From NCBI GenBank assembly GCA_014529385.2, contig CM043956.1:92024721-92088720 (forward strand): a DNA stretch of 64,000 nucleotides, read 5' to 3'. Below the pieces are notes generated by a model. That model worked only from the letters and a program-made list of their open reading frames with translations. It was not told the origin of the DNA and did no database searches. The position numbers and the translations under genes are program-made. Within the stretch, counting starts at the first letter, position 1, and each line of letters begins with the position of its first letter. Positions 45,281 through 56,100 of the stretch are shown here, one piece after another. Source of the stretch: Adiantum capillus-veneris (taxonomy: Eukaryota; Streptophyta; Polypodiopsida; Polypodiales; Pteridaceae).

Positions 45281-45699
45281 GCTTTGATACCAAGTGTGAG
45301 AAGCCCAAACGTGGCTTTGGTTTGCTCTACAACTCTTTGTGTGCCACTATTCTCTCGCCTGCCCACGCTTTCTCCTGCGGACTGCCCACACTTTCTCCTG
45401 TTTATGCTGCCAGTGTGTTCGATTTTTCCCAAAAAGTGTAACTCAACTGGCATGTGTATAAAACAACTCATCTCCCAACCTTTATTTCCCTTACTATTGG
45501 TCCCTTTTCACATTGGCCTTACACTTGGGAATTCCCACTGACTACCCTTGAATTTAATATTTAAACTCCTTGCCAGCACATACCGGCTCCTGGACCATCT
45601 CGACCCTCTCAGCTGGATCTTTAAATTCTTAATGGTGGACCATCTCGACCCTCTTGGTCAAATTCTAAAATTTTACCTTAAATTCTGTGTTTTCTAACA
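45281..45699 (-). repeat. LTR with tRNA-iMet primer site, in intron 1
   Basis: Minus strand starts TGTTAGAAAACACAG at 45,699 and ends TTCTCACA at about 45,295, then TTGGTATCAAAGC (45,281-45,293), one base off the usual initiator tRNA-Met site. No internal coding part remains. Two copies of GGTCGAGATGGTCCA lie in its first 120 bases. Confidence 0.65.
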
Positions 45700-46540
45700 T
45701 ATAGGAACTGATTGATCTTGGCGCTACTTCATGGCAGCAGAGGTTTTTGGAGATCAAATTGGAGCTGAAAAGGGCGCTTTTGTTATGAGTAGATCCGCAA
45801 TTGGGCTACAAACTTGCCTATGATAGGCTGGGTTAAGGACACTATATCTGCCGTGACAAGGGTTTAGGATATGGTTGCTGTATGTGGCCACCACTCCTTA
45901 GGGATGCTGGCCTTTTCTTTTTTCTTCACTTTCTCAAGGTTGATTTAAAAAACAGCATGGTTTAGGATATGGCTACTGGGTGTGGGCTGCCAGGCCAGTA
46001 CTTGAACATGCACTATTTCAAGGTGTTTATCTATGCACATTCTGTGCCATGCTGTTTCTGATTGGTGCGTGATTGGAGGCATGGTTCTACCGATCCCGAG
46101 CTATGTACTATGCTGCACAAAAGTATAACAATGCTTGACTTTGCCTTGCACAACCATTTACACAGATAGGGCCATGCATCGTCAATCAAATACTAATTCT
46201 TTGGACTCATGGTGGGAATAGGGATGTTGTAACTGTCGTCCCAAGCACGATAAGATGATAATCTTCACACTTTGTATTGGAACAAGTAATGAAGTGAATA
46301 TCGCATGTTGTCAAACTTTCAAAATTGTGTTTACTTTGGTTATGTAGGATCACTTAGTAAAACTCTGCACAGGGACCTCGTGCCTCCTAGCTTCAAAACA
46401 CAACTAAAAGGGAAAAACACCGAATGAACCCGAAATGTTGCAGACAAAAAACGCCACAAATTGCAACCAAGCGAATTTTGCCAAATTTCTACCGGTCCTC
46501 TTCTTCACGTGCTTGTCCTTCCATGATCAACGAGCCATGT

Positions 46541-46761
46541 GCTCCGATATCATGTCAAAGTCGACGATGCGGAAGCGTAGAGCAACGGGGAGAATACACG
46601 AGAGAGATAGATACTGCTGAACCAACCAACCTTGCTAATGAATTGATGATTATACAAGGCCAAAATAAGTATTCGGAGCACATTGGACAGTTTACTAGAG
46701 ATGCCATAACTTAGACAGTTTTCATTCCAATTGCAGTGGTTGTGGAGATTTTGTCACAAAT
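46541..46761 (-). repeat. Degenerate LTR end with primer-site remnant
   Basis: Minus-strand TTTGACA followed by TGATATCGGAGC (46,541-46,552) resembles the common plant junction LTR-TGGTATCAGAGC with two changes. The LTR would lie at higher coordinates; its start was not found. Confidence 0.35.
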
Positions 46762-47358
46762 TGTTGATGTGTCAAGCCATTGAAGAACGGAGCCAACTTG
46801 TAGATCCCGGCCGAGGGGCCTAAACCCTAAGCGAAGAAGCAAAAGCAACAGAAGAAGTTGTACCAACTTGCAAAGTCTTGCTGAGTGGACTATGTTTAAA
46901 GAGAAGTTCCCGCCAACTTTTGGGACCCTGTCCGATGGGGCCCAAGTAACCTAGAGACATTAAAATAAAGCAGTTGATGACGTGGCAGTAGTACGGACGC
47001 TCCGCAAATTGCGCTGACATGCTGATGTGGCAGCCTGTATGGATTTTCGCGATTTGCGCTGCTGACGTGGCAGTTGTAGGGATTCTCTCAAAACGCGTTG
47101 CCTGATTTTCAACGCCAGCTTGTGGGCTAGTTGCTTTTGAGTTTCAAGCTTTTCATGTAAACTGCTTTTCAACAAGGGCCTTTAAATAAGTGCAGAGGGC
47201 TCAGTCTCTAACACTTTTCTGGGTGAAGGTGCTGAGCACGAGTACGTGCATTGTATTGAGTTCAAGTATTATAAAGAAATACCGAAAGGGGCGCCAAGGT
47301 TTGGGGCCAATACTCTCTGGGGAATTCTGCTGCCATCTTGTGACGGTGGTATCAGAGC
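46762..47358 (+). repeat. LTR with primer site and bZIP-type motifs, in intron 1
   Basis: About 585 bp from TGTTGATGTGTC to the initiator-tRNA-Met site TGGTATCAGAGC at 47,347-47,358, an exact match. It includes three copies of TGAYGTGGCAG (46,978, 47,023, 47,063) and a TATA-like TTTAAATAAG near 47,181, arranged as an LTR promoter. No coding part follows. Confidence 0.6.
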
Positions 47359-48974
47359 ATTAGGCGTGTGCTTTTCTCAAAGCATACCGGTCCTATAAAA
47401 GAGTAGACAGAGCAAACTAAAGGCTACTGGAATTTTATTTTTTTTTGGGTTGAGCTTCAGATCACTCAGACGTGACCATTGTTTTAAATTTGTGAGGTAA
47501 TAATCTTCTTTTATTGTTTATGCATGTTCTTATCAAGGACTGTCCCTACAAGCCTCAGTAATTTTCTAAGATTTGGTGAGCATGAGGAAATATGTAGAGT
47601 CTTGCAACGTGAAGATGAGATCTGACTGCACAAAGAAGAAAGCTAGATGAAGATTAAACCTTATCTCAACAAATTAAGGCTTCTTGTAATGGATTCAACT
47701 CTGCTTCTGCATTCATTAGCTCTGTTTTTGACACGTTTGTTTTAGCAAATGTGCAGATTTCTGTGAGCTTTTTGTTTAAGTTGTGATATGCTGATAATGT
47801 GTCTCAGATGTTCTATCTTAGTAGTGTGTATGCCTTATCAACTACCCTTTCTGTGACATTTATATTTCTATCAAATGAGCTAATTGTGCTGGGCTTTATT
47901 ACGTCTAAGTCTGTCATTCATCTCTGAAGTTGTCTTAGGAAACCACTCTGCGGACCTATGCTTGCGTGGTGAGCAGGCTCCTGTGTGGGAGGATATACTG
48001 GTACAGGTTTTGGTGACATTAGTGGAGGTGTCATGACTGTCGTAGTAATTAGTCATTACGATGCATGATGGAGCTGATGGCTATATTACATTGTGGGTGA
48101 CTGTAACTGGCATCTAATTTGAAGTTGAATCTGGCTTTTCACAGACTGATGTGAAATAAGCTGTTGTGCGTTTTTTGATTGAACATGTGTTTGTACATGT
48201 AACGGAGAGTTTGTATTTTGTTGAAATTCATGTCCATGGTTAAGAACTAGCAAATACACGATGCAAGCATGGCAACTACTTTTGTGGTTCTTGTTTTTTT
48301 TTGAGTCAGTGCATGCATATGAATGCACTTTTTTTCTAATTTATTTTCTTATTGTTGCATTTCTTGTCAATTTTGATCTTTCTTTCATTGTGTTCCACTC
48401 TTCCATGTGTCTTATGCTTCTCTAGCTGCATGGCTTGGGATGTATGAAAAATGTCTTCATTTTCAAGGTCACCGTCTTTCTTTATTTTCTTTTGCATAAT
48501 GGTCAAAATGGATACCAACAACACGTACTGGCTGCAAATTTAACAGGAACACTTGATACTAAACAGATTCGCCAGTGTATGGTCGATTTTCTACTATTAG
48601 CGGTCATTTCTCATCTATAAGGGACCCTGTTTTTTTTTTCTCAACAAAACCAGGAAATTTGCGATGTGCATGTTTGTGCTAACAACTGGTTCTGCAATTT
48701 CCGATCTGCTTTTGTTAATTTACCTGATTGCCATCAGTTGCATGGGAATAAAGCTTCTGCCCATGTAATATTAAGACTTTTGAACGAAAATTTCTCTAGT
48801 TGTGTGTTAAACGGTATGTGAAGTGCGGGCAAGCTTGGCTGTTTGTGTAAGAATTCAGCGTGTATCTCAGTTTTAGTCGGGAAGCTATCACCATTGAGTG
48901 CATATGGATATGGTGTTTGTTTGTTTGTATATTCCTAGTTCTGAAAATATTGTTCCTACATTATGCTTTTGTAG

Positions 48975-49205
48975 GTCAAGGCATTCACCAGGAGCAAGGT
49001 ATTCTCCAAGGCGACGAAGTCCTGTGAGCTATCGGCCCAAGCGAAGGCCATGGTCTCCACCGCCCAATAGAAACACTGGGCTTGGAAAGCCAGGAAGGAA
49101 TCTCTTTATTGCTGGCTTCAGCTTCGGCACTACAGAGAGAGACTTGGAAAGGAAGTTCTCACGGTATGGACGTGTTAGAGATGTCCGCATTGTTCGAGAT
49201 AAACG
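48975..49205 (+). CDS. RS/RRM splicing-factor-like gene, exon 2
   Basis: Follows the acceptor TTTTGTAG. Completing the split Arg codon from exon 1, it reads RHSPGARYSPRRRSPVSYRP and continues into GRNLFIAGFSFGTTERDLER and YGRVRDVRIVRDKR. LFIAGF is the RNP2 motif of an RRM, and TERDLE..FS.YG.V is its usual continuation. The exon ends at a GT donor at 49,206 in phase 2, inside the RRM before RNP1. No exon carrying RNP1 is visible in the remaining 14.8 kb, so the gene continues beyond the window or has been broken by insertions. Confidence 0.8.
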
Positions 49206-49575
49206 GTATGCTTTTATCCCTTTGGTCCAACCATACTATTCAAGATAAGTAGACATTTTACTGCATATAAGGCAACACTGTGTGAGCCCATTTACCTGCA
49301 CACAAACACCTTATGTCTTATGCACATGTTTGCGAATAGAATCCACATATCCTATAAGGACAGAAATTGTACAATCTACACAACTATCGATGTCTCTTTG
49401 CATCAAGATAAACAAAAATAAAAAAAATATGAATGTGTGAGATTATTGTGTATGATCTATACGTGTCTTGCCGATGCATCCTACGAAGCGGCCTTGCCAC
49501 TTTCCTGCCCCTTCTTGGTTGTAATTCTAAACGCTGTCACGCCCGTATTTTCGCGCTGGTGGTCCGACACTGTCT

Positions 49576-49619
<44 letters not shown>

Positions 49620-50377
49620 GTGTTTGGTTTCTTCGTCTTCTGCCGCAGGTCTTTCTTCGTTTGCTTTGCTTCAGCTCGCTTGCCTGTTTCTCTTTGCATG
49701 TGTTTTTTGGCTTTGTATGCTCTGCTTGTGTTTGCTTGGCGGAGTGTGTGTGTGCATGTGGGTGAGTTTTGCATGGTTGCCCCTGTTTTTTTTGGGGGGG
49801 GGGGGGGGGGGGGGGGGGGGGTTGTGCTCGTATGCTTGTTTGTTTTTGTCTGTTTTGCCATTGTTTTCCCCGTGTTACATGAACCTTTATAGGTGGAAGT
49901 GGTGAAGTGAACGTCCAAGGTGTTAGGCCTTGTTTGGCTTGTTTGGATATGCTTCTTCATAAATCAAGTCCTTCGATTTATAGTAGCCCACATGTGCACG
50001 AGACATGAGTTGTTGCATATTAGGAACCACTTTGCAGTATTCTTGCGAAGGAAAGGACAACCCCACTTTGTATCACTCTATCTGATCCGCCAAAAATATT
50101 CCTAAAAAATGGAGAGAGGTAGACGAGTGTCACAAAATCAAGTCTCTAAGGTGTGAAGAGGGATACATGCATAATGTTAGACCAAGCCAAAACAAGGTCT
50201 AACTACAAAAGTGTCTCAAGGAAGCTCTGGTAAGAGGTGTGCCAAATTTTGGGCCCATGTGGTTCGAAATATGAGACAACCCACCATTGCATAACAGTGT
50301 CTTTAAGGAAAGGGGTAACTCGTATCAATTTGATTTCTGGAAAAGTTGTGGGTCAGAAGATAACATTAAATTGTCAA
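49206..50377 (+). other. Start of intron 2: no exon seen, low-complexity runs
   Basis: Contains a CA run of about 40 bp (49,578-49,617) and T8 followed by G28 (49,786-49,821), with GTGT-rich sequence between. Long frames overlapping these runs are artefacts of composition. Confidence 0.6.
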
Positions 50378-50872
50378 TGTAAGGTGCAGCGGAAGTGAAT
50401 ATTGAACTTTGCTCAAGATGAGTGCTCCAAACTGTGCTCAAGGTTCCTTTTGTTCTTATGGAAGGGAGAGCCTTCCGTTCTTAATGAGAGAGTGCAATGA
50501 ACACAAACAAAGTGAACGGACACTGTGCGTGAAAGTGTATGAGACCGAGAGATAGAGAGAGAAGAGATTACAACACTAGAGACGTTGTAAAACCCTCCTC
50601 CGAAGGCCCCACTCTCTATGGCGAGAGCGGTCTACTTATGATTGCACGAATCTCTACAATGCTTGGACTTGCTGTCGATGTCGACGACGACGAGACGACT
50701 GAAATCTGAAAACGCTAATGGCTGAAATCTGCAAATCTTTATCTGCTGAATTCTGACTCTATGTTGGTGACAATGTCGATCACTTCCTATTCTAGATTGA
50801 CTTGACTGAACTGAACCCTTGTTGTGCTGTAGCTTGTCCACGGACACAAAGGGTTGGATGTGTCACGTGACA
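50378..50872 (-). repeat. Solo LTR related to the 60-64 kb element
   Basis: Minus strand starts TGTCACGTGACACATCC at 50,872 and ends CTGCACCTTACA at 50,378. It matches the LTR starting at 63,843 at one end and 60,001-60,357 at the other (GTGGGGCCTTCGGAGGAGGG). No internal region and no matching 5-bp duplication (GTCAA and GTTAC), so it is an old solo LTR. Confidence 0.75.
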
Positions 50873-51194
50873 GTTACAGGAATTTGAGAGATTTCTTTGG
50901 AGTCTTGAACATGGGAATCTCGCTTAGCTTTAAATTTTTCAGTTTTGTTCGTCTGTTTGTTGTGTGCTTTGTGGATTGCTTGTAGGCTTTGCTTGTGTGT
51001 GAGTCCTTGCATACCTGCCTGTTTGGTGGTATCGGTGTGTGTATGCGTGCTTGTGTTTCTTGTATGTTTCTTGTTTATGCCTCAATATTTACTGCAGGTT
51101 TCAGCCTCCACATTCATGTTGATTGATTTTTTTTTTTTAACACTATGTAATTTGACCTTTGGCTGTATTATACCTCCGGGCTTCAGTAATATGA
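50873..51194. other. Intronic spacer before the chromovirus
   Basis: T/G-rich DNA. TATTTACTGCAG at about 51,087-51,098 looks like an acceptor, but the following sequence does not continue the RRM. Confidence 0.4.
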
Positions 51195-51199
51195 ATGGT
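51195..51199 (+). other. Target-site duplication, left (ATGGT)
   Basis: Repeated at 59,246-59,250 on the other side of the chromovirus. Confidence 0.8.
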
Positions 51200-52530
51200 T
51201 ATAACCGGCCTGTACAACGTAGAGGGCGGTACTATTTCAATTACCTGTTAACTTTACACAGAGCACTGAGAAGGGAAGAGAACACAGTTGCGTCCAGCGA
51301 CTAGAATGTCACCGCGCACACGAGACCGACACCCTGTAGGCCCCAAAGATTGGCGCCCCTTTCGGTATTTCTTTATTCAAATTAAGGTAGACGATCTGAC
51401 CACTTTGCACAAGCTTTCACAAAGCTGTCCAAACCTGGCGAGGGCTGAAAATGCAGGTTTTCGACCTGATTTTGGCAGCATAACGGCGCAAAAACCCCTG
51501 TAGGTCAAAAGCACCTGTCTAGGACGGATTCCCTCGCTATCTGGAAGCTTTCTGGTGAGCTATCACAGAAATTCAGCGAGCTGTAATTCCCTGTTTTTGC
51601 TCAAAAGCTTGTACACGCATCCCAAGGCTCTCACGAGGCTCCCCCGGTGTTCCCTTGCAGTTTAGGTGCGAAACCCTAAACCTGCAGAAAAACACAGCAG
51701 GCTGTAATTCGCTGTTTCGGATCGTTTTTAGCGGAGCGAACACGCCTACGTGTGTCCCAAGGGCTCCCGCACGCAATGGGACAGTTCCCCTGTGAATTGG
51801 ATGAGTTTTCACGCGAGAAAACTCTCCGAACTCGCAATCTTTCGCGATGGAACTGTGCATACCTGTGGGGGATTAGCAATTAGCTAATCCGGTTCCTGTT
51901 CAGAAGGCTCTTGCCTTGGCAAACGCGCATAAACCCCCAGAACTGTACATGTTCAACTGAGTAGCCCAACTAGTGGGGCATTACCATATGTGCCAAAGGG
52001 GAGAGAGAGATGCATGAGAGCAAATCATCGCGCTATATGAGACAGAGGAGAAGGCAAGCTTTCCATTAAAGCTGTAGACCTGCACCCACTACTCACACAC
52101 ACACTGTAGCTCACTTATGAGTCAAATCAGCCTCCTCTCTCAAATTAGGCGCCCCCTCTTGCTGATGGAAGTAGCAAACTCCCCAGAAGCTGCCATGTGT
52201 CCAGTTTGCCCCTTCTGAGTTAATTCTCTAGTTCCCACTGACTTATAAAGTTATAAGTGACTTTCCGAGTGGCCCAGACTTCATTTGGCGCACACTGGCT
52301 TCCATACTCATCAAAATTCAGTGCTAATTGGCCCGACCAGTCCCAGACTGACTGACCCAGACTCCCGTTGTGAGAAACCTATTCGGCCGCAGCCGTTTCA
52401 CACTGGCCATGCAATGTCCACTTGCACCTTTTCAAGGGTCCCGGGGAAAACAAGTAAAAATAAAAAATAAATAAAAATATATAGTACTGATTTACGAAAG
52501 GCAACAGGAAAAATACACCTCCTGGTGACA
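51200..52530 (-). repeat. 3' LTR of the chromovirus
   Basis: On the element strand it starts TGTCACCAGGAGG at 52,530 and ends GGCCGGTTATA at 51,200. A purine tract AAGGGTGGGGTG lies just inside at 52,531-52,542. The end is TA rather than CA in both LTRs. Confidence 0.85.
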
Positions 52531-52838
52531 CACCCCACCCTTGAAATATTGCAAGCGACCTCGCTTGCATGCCAATAATACATGCAGTATCTCTTGATAT
52601 CACATATATTCTATGATGGGAATCCAAGATATACATGCTTCCGGAAATGTAGCGCTGGACGATTAAACAATCCCACCAACCTGGCTACGACATATATATC
52701 AAGCATAGAAGTCTTCTAGTGTACTCTCAAGCACAAACTTCTCTAGCTAAATTCTGTATGAAAAGAGTAGATACAATTGCTTAACTACTCTCTTGAGCAT
52801 CATGAACCATGCTCTTGCCTTGCTCCAAAAAGGCTACA

Positions 52839-53192
52839 TCAAGTCACTGTGGGTTCCATCTGAAAGGATTCAAGATACAATTGCAATAGCTGAGGTAAAT
52901 CAAGCAATTCAGACTCTTCCATCCATTTGGCATCCAACGATGGATAGTTCTTGAACTTCACCAAATAGCGTCTTGCAACCTTTCCTCTAACCTTTCTTTC
53001 TTTATGTGCCAATATTTGTTCAGGAACAAGGATTTCATCCAATTCTTCCACTTCGGGTTGTTCCTCATCAAGCATATTCTCTGGCACATCACCAACAAAG
53101 GGTCTTAGAAGGCTGACATGAAAAGCATTATGTATTTTCCAGCCTTTTGGTAGCTTTAACCTGTAAGCTACATTGCTGATCTTTTATGAAAT
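52839..53192 (-). pseudogene. Chromovirus integrase C-terminus and chromodomain
   Basis: In the same frame as pol but beyond TAG (53,193-53,195) and a TAA three codons later. It reads KISNVAYRLKLP, HNAFHVSLLRPF, then a chromodomain RRYLVKFKNYPSLDAKWMEE. In relatives this domain targets integration to heterochromatin by binding histone marks. The aromatic positions are partly replaced, as is common in retroelement chromodomains. Cut off from pol by the two stops. Confidence 0.75.
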
Positions 53193-56100
53193 CTAAAAAG
53201 GACCATAATATCGCATACTGAGCTTAGGAAACAAGCGTTCCTTGCCTTTCCTTTTCCTTAACCTGGCCTTTTGAAAGCGCAAAAGCACCCAATCACCAAG
53301 TGAAAATACAAGTTCACGACGGTGACGATCAGCAGCTTTCTTTTGCTTAGCCTGAGTCTTCTCAAGAGCAATCTTTATCTTCCTGTATGTTTCATCCATA
53401 TCTTGCACATACTCGTCTACCTCAAAAATCTTGTCTTTAGTGTGCAAAATGGGCGGGACTTTCTTCCCTCCTTCCATTATCTCAAATGGTGCCTTACCTG
53501 TTGACGTATGCACAGTGTTATTGTAAGCATATTCAACCAATGGAAGATGGTGTTCCCAAGTTGCCTTGTGCTTTGACACATAACATTTGAGCAGGTCCAG
53601 AACAGTAGAATTTGCCTCTTCTGACTGTCCATCAGTTTGCGGATGAAACGAAGAAGAGAACTTTAGCGTAGTGCCCATGTTCTCAAACAATGCCTTCCAG
53701 AAAAGACTCGTCATACGTGGATCCCTATCATTGACAATTGACTGAGGCATCCCGTGATATTTAAAGATATTGCTCATAAATATCTTGACCATGTGTTCTG
53801 GCTTTATCTTCTTCCTCACAGGAATGAAATGGGCCTGCTTACTGAACCTACAAATGATAGTCCAAATCCAATCATTGCCTGTTTGCGTCCTTGGAAGATC
53901 AAAGATAAAGTCCATTGCTATGCTTTCCCATGGCCTATCTGGGAGCGGCAATGGTTGCAACAATCCCGGTTGCTTTTGTCTGTCAAATTTGACTTTTTGG
54001 CATACTAAGCATGATCTTACAAATGTGTCAACATCTTGACGCAAAGCTGGCCAATAGAAGAATGCCTCAACCCCTTTCACTGTCGCATCAATTCCACGAT
54101 GCCCGGCATAAGGTGGAGCATGACTTTCCATCAAAATCTTTGGCCGTAACTGTTTAGTAACGCATAACTTTCCATGCATCATGAGAAAGTCGTTCTTAAG
54201 CATATAGTGCTCATGATGTTGCCCATCAACAAGTTGGTCATAGATCCTTGCAAAATCTGAATCTTCAGCATATTGTGTCTTCATTTCATCTAGTTCACAA
54301 TGGTACGGAATTGACACTGCTGAAATTTGGGGCTTTCGTGACAACGCATCAGCCACCATATTATTTTTCCCTTGCACATGCACAATCTGAAAATGGAACA
54401 TTGACAAGATGTTTGCCCATCGCATGTGCTTCTCAGACAACTTCGTCTGTGTGAGAAAATATCGCAAGGTTTGATGATCCGTTTGAACAATTAAATCAGC
54501 CCCTAGCAGATAGTGTTTCCAACTAGTGAGAGCATGAATTACTGCTAGCAATTCTTTCTCATAGACTTGCAAGTTTCTTTCAGTCTTCAAAAGAATTCTG
54601 CTCTCATATGCGACTACTCGGCCATTCTGCATTAGAACTGCACCAAGACTATGGCCACATGCATCACACTGAACCACAAAAGGTTTTGAAAGATCTGGCA
54701 AAATGATTACCGGATCTGAAGTCAACTTCTCTTTCAAGTGTTTGAACGCTGAAATTTCCTTGGCTGTCCACTTGAAAGTAACTCCTTTTCCTTGCAATGC
54801 ATGGAGTGGAGAAGCAATCTCAGCAAAATTTCGGATGAACCTCCTGTAGTAGGAACATAAGCCTAGAAAGCTTCGAATGTCATGTACGGACTTCAAGTCT
54901 GGCCATGACCTAATTGCTTCCACTTTAGCGGGATCCATGTGTACCCCATCCTTTGAAACAATGTGCCCAAGGAAGTGAATCTCTTGCAAAAAGAATTCAC
55001 TCTTCTTCGCATTAATGAGTAGCCTGTTCTTACGTAACTCATTGAAAACTGCAGTCAAGTGATCCCTATGCTCCTCTTCAGACTTCGAATAGACAATCAT
55101 GTCATCAAAGAAGGTACCCACGAAGTTTCTATGTGGTCTAAAAATTCTGTCCATCATTCTATTAAACGTGGCAGGAGCATTTGTGAGACCAAATGGCATG
55201 ACAAGAAACTCATAGAGACCAAATGTTGTCCTGAACGCAGTCTTATGGACATCTTCTGGCCTAATGCGTATCTGATGGTACCCACTCTTTAGGTCTATTC
55301 TTGTAAACAATGACGCTCCCTCAAGCCGATCAAGAATGTCATCTATCCTCGGTATGGGGAACCTGTTCTTGATAGTATTCTTATTCAAGGCGCTATAGTC
55401 GATGCACATGCGCCATGAACCATCCTTCTTCTGCACTAAGAGTACAGGCGAACAAAAAGGGGATGAATTGGGCTGAATCAGCGCCTTCTCTAAAAGCTCG
55501 TTGACCTGACTCATAATCTCTTTCTGCTGGGATGCACTAACCCTGTATGGTGGTCTATTCGGTGGACTAGAACCTGGCACAAGATCTATGGTATGATCCT
55601 CAGGTCTCTCAGGAGGTAACTCCCTTGGCAAAGAGTCCGAAAAACAATCACTGAAACCACTCAAAAAAGTTGACCTGTCTTTATCTAAGGTAGACAAATT
55701 AGATAAAACTTGAGGTACTTCTTTTGCAAAGATCAAGTACGCAGAAAGATGATTCTTTATTACAGATGAAATAGCAGAAGCAGAAACAAGTGGAACAGAC
55801 TCGCCTTTAAGCTTTACATCAAGGACATGAGTCTTTCCTCTATGTACAAGGGTAATCTTTTTGTTGTAAGTATCCACCATAGCATGCAACCTGTAACACC
55901 ATGGGATACCCAGTAACACATCACAGCCCTCAAGTGGCATAATATGAAACTCTTCCGCATCGACATAACTCTGAATGTGCAGACGAAGCTTCCCCAAAAT
56001 GGGAGTAACGGGCTTTGAATGACCTGGGCATGCCAAACCTGCTTTATTGTCATACCCATCTCCTCTGTACGAATGCCCAACTTTTGATGCCACTTCTGGT

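Larger units (their letters stand above)
43496..48974 (+). other. Intron 1 of the RS/RRM gene, 5.5 kb
   Basis: Bounded by GT (43,496) and TTTTGTAG (48,967-48,974). It contains at least three LTR remnants with tRNA-iMet primer sites (45,281-45,699 minus, 46,541 onward minus, 46,762-47,358 plus). An open stretch of about 65 codons near 44,095-44,307 (EIDFAPDDWSEVVQ) looks protein-like but has no recognised family. The rest shows nothing assignable. Confidence 0.7.

Noticed and set aside
49433-49960. Overlapping long frames on both strands around the CA and G runs
   Set aside because: They are caused by low-complexity sequence (His-Thr, Gly and Pro runs) and have no independent support.
51087-51199. 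Third exon of the RS/RRM gene after TTACTGCAG
   Set aside because: The sequence after the acceptor-like site does not encode RNP1 or continue the RRM in the required phase.
51288-52470. Open frames repeated at 57,993-59,189
   Set aside because: They lie inside the two chromovirus LTRs and recur only because the LTRs are copies.
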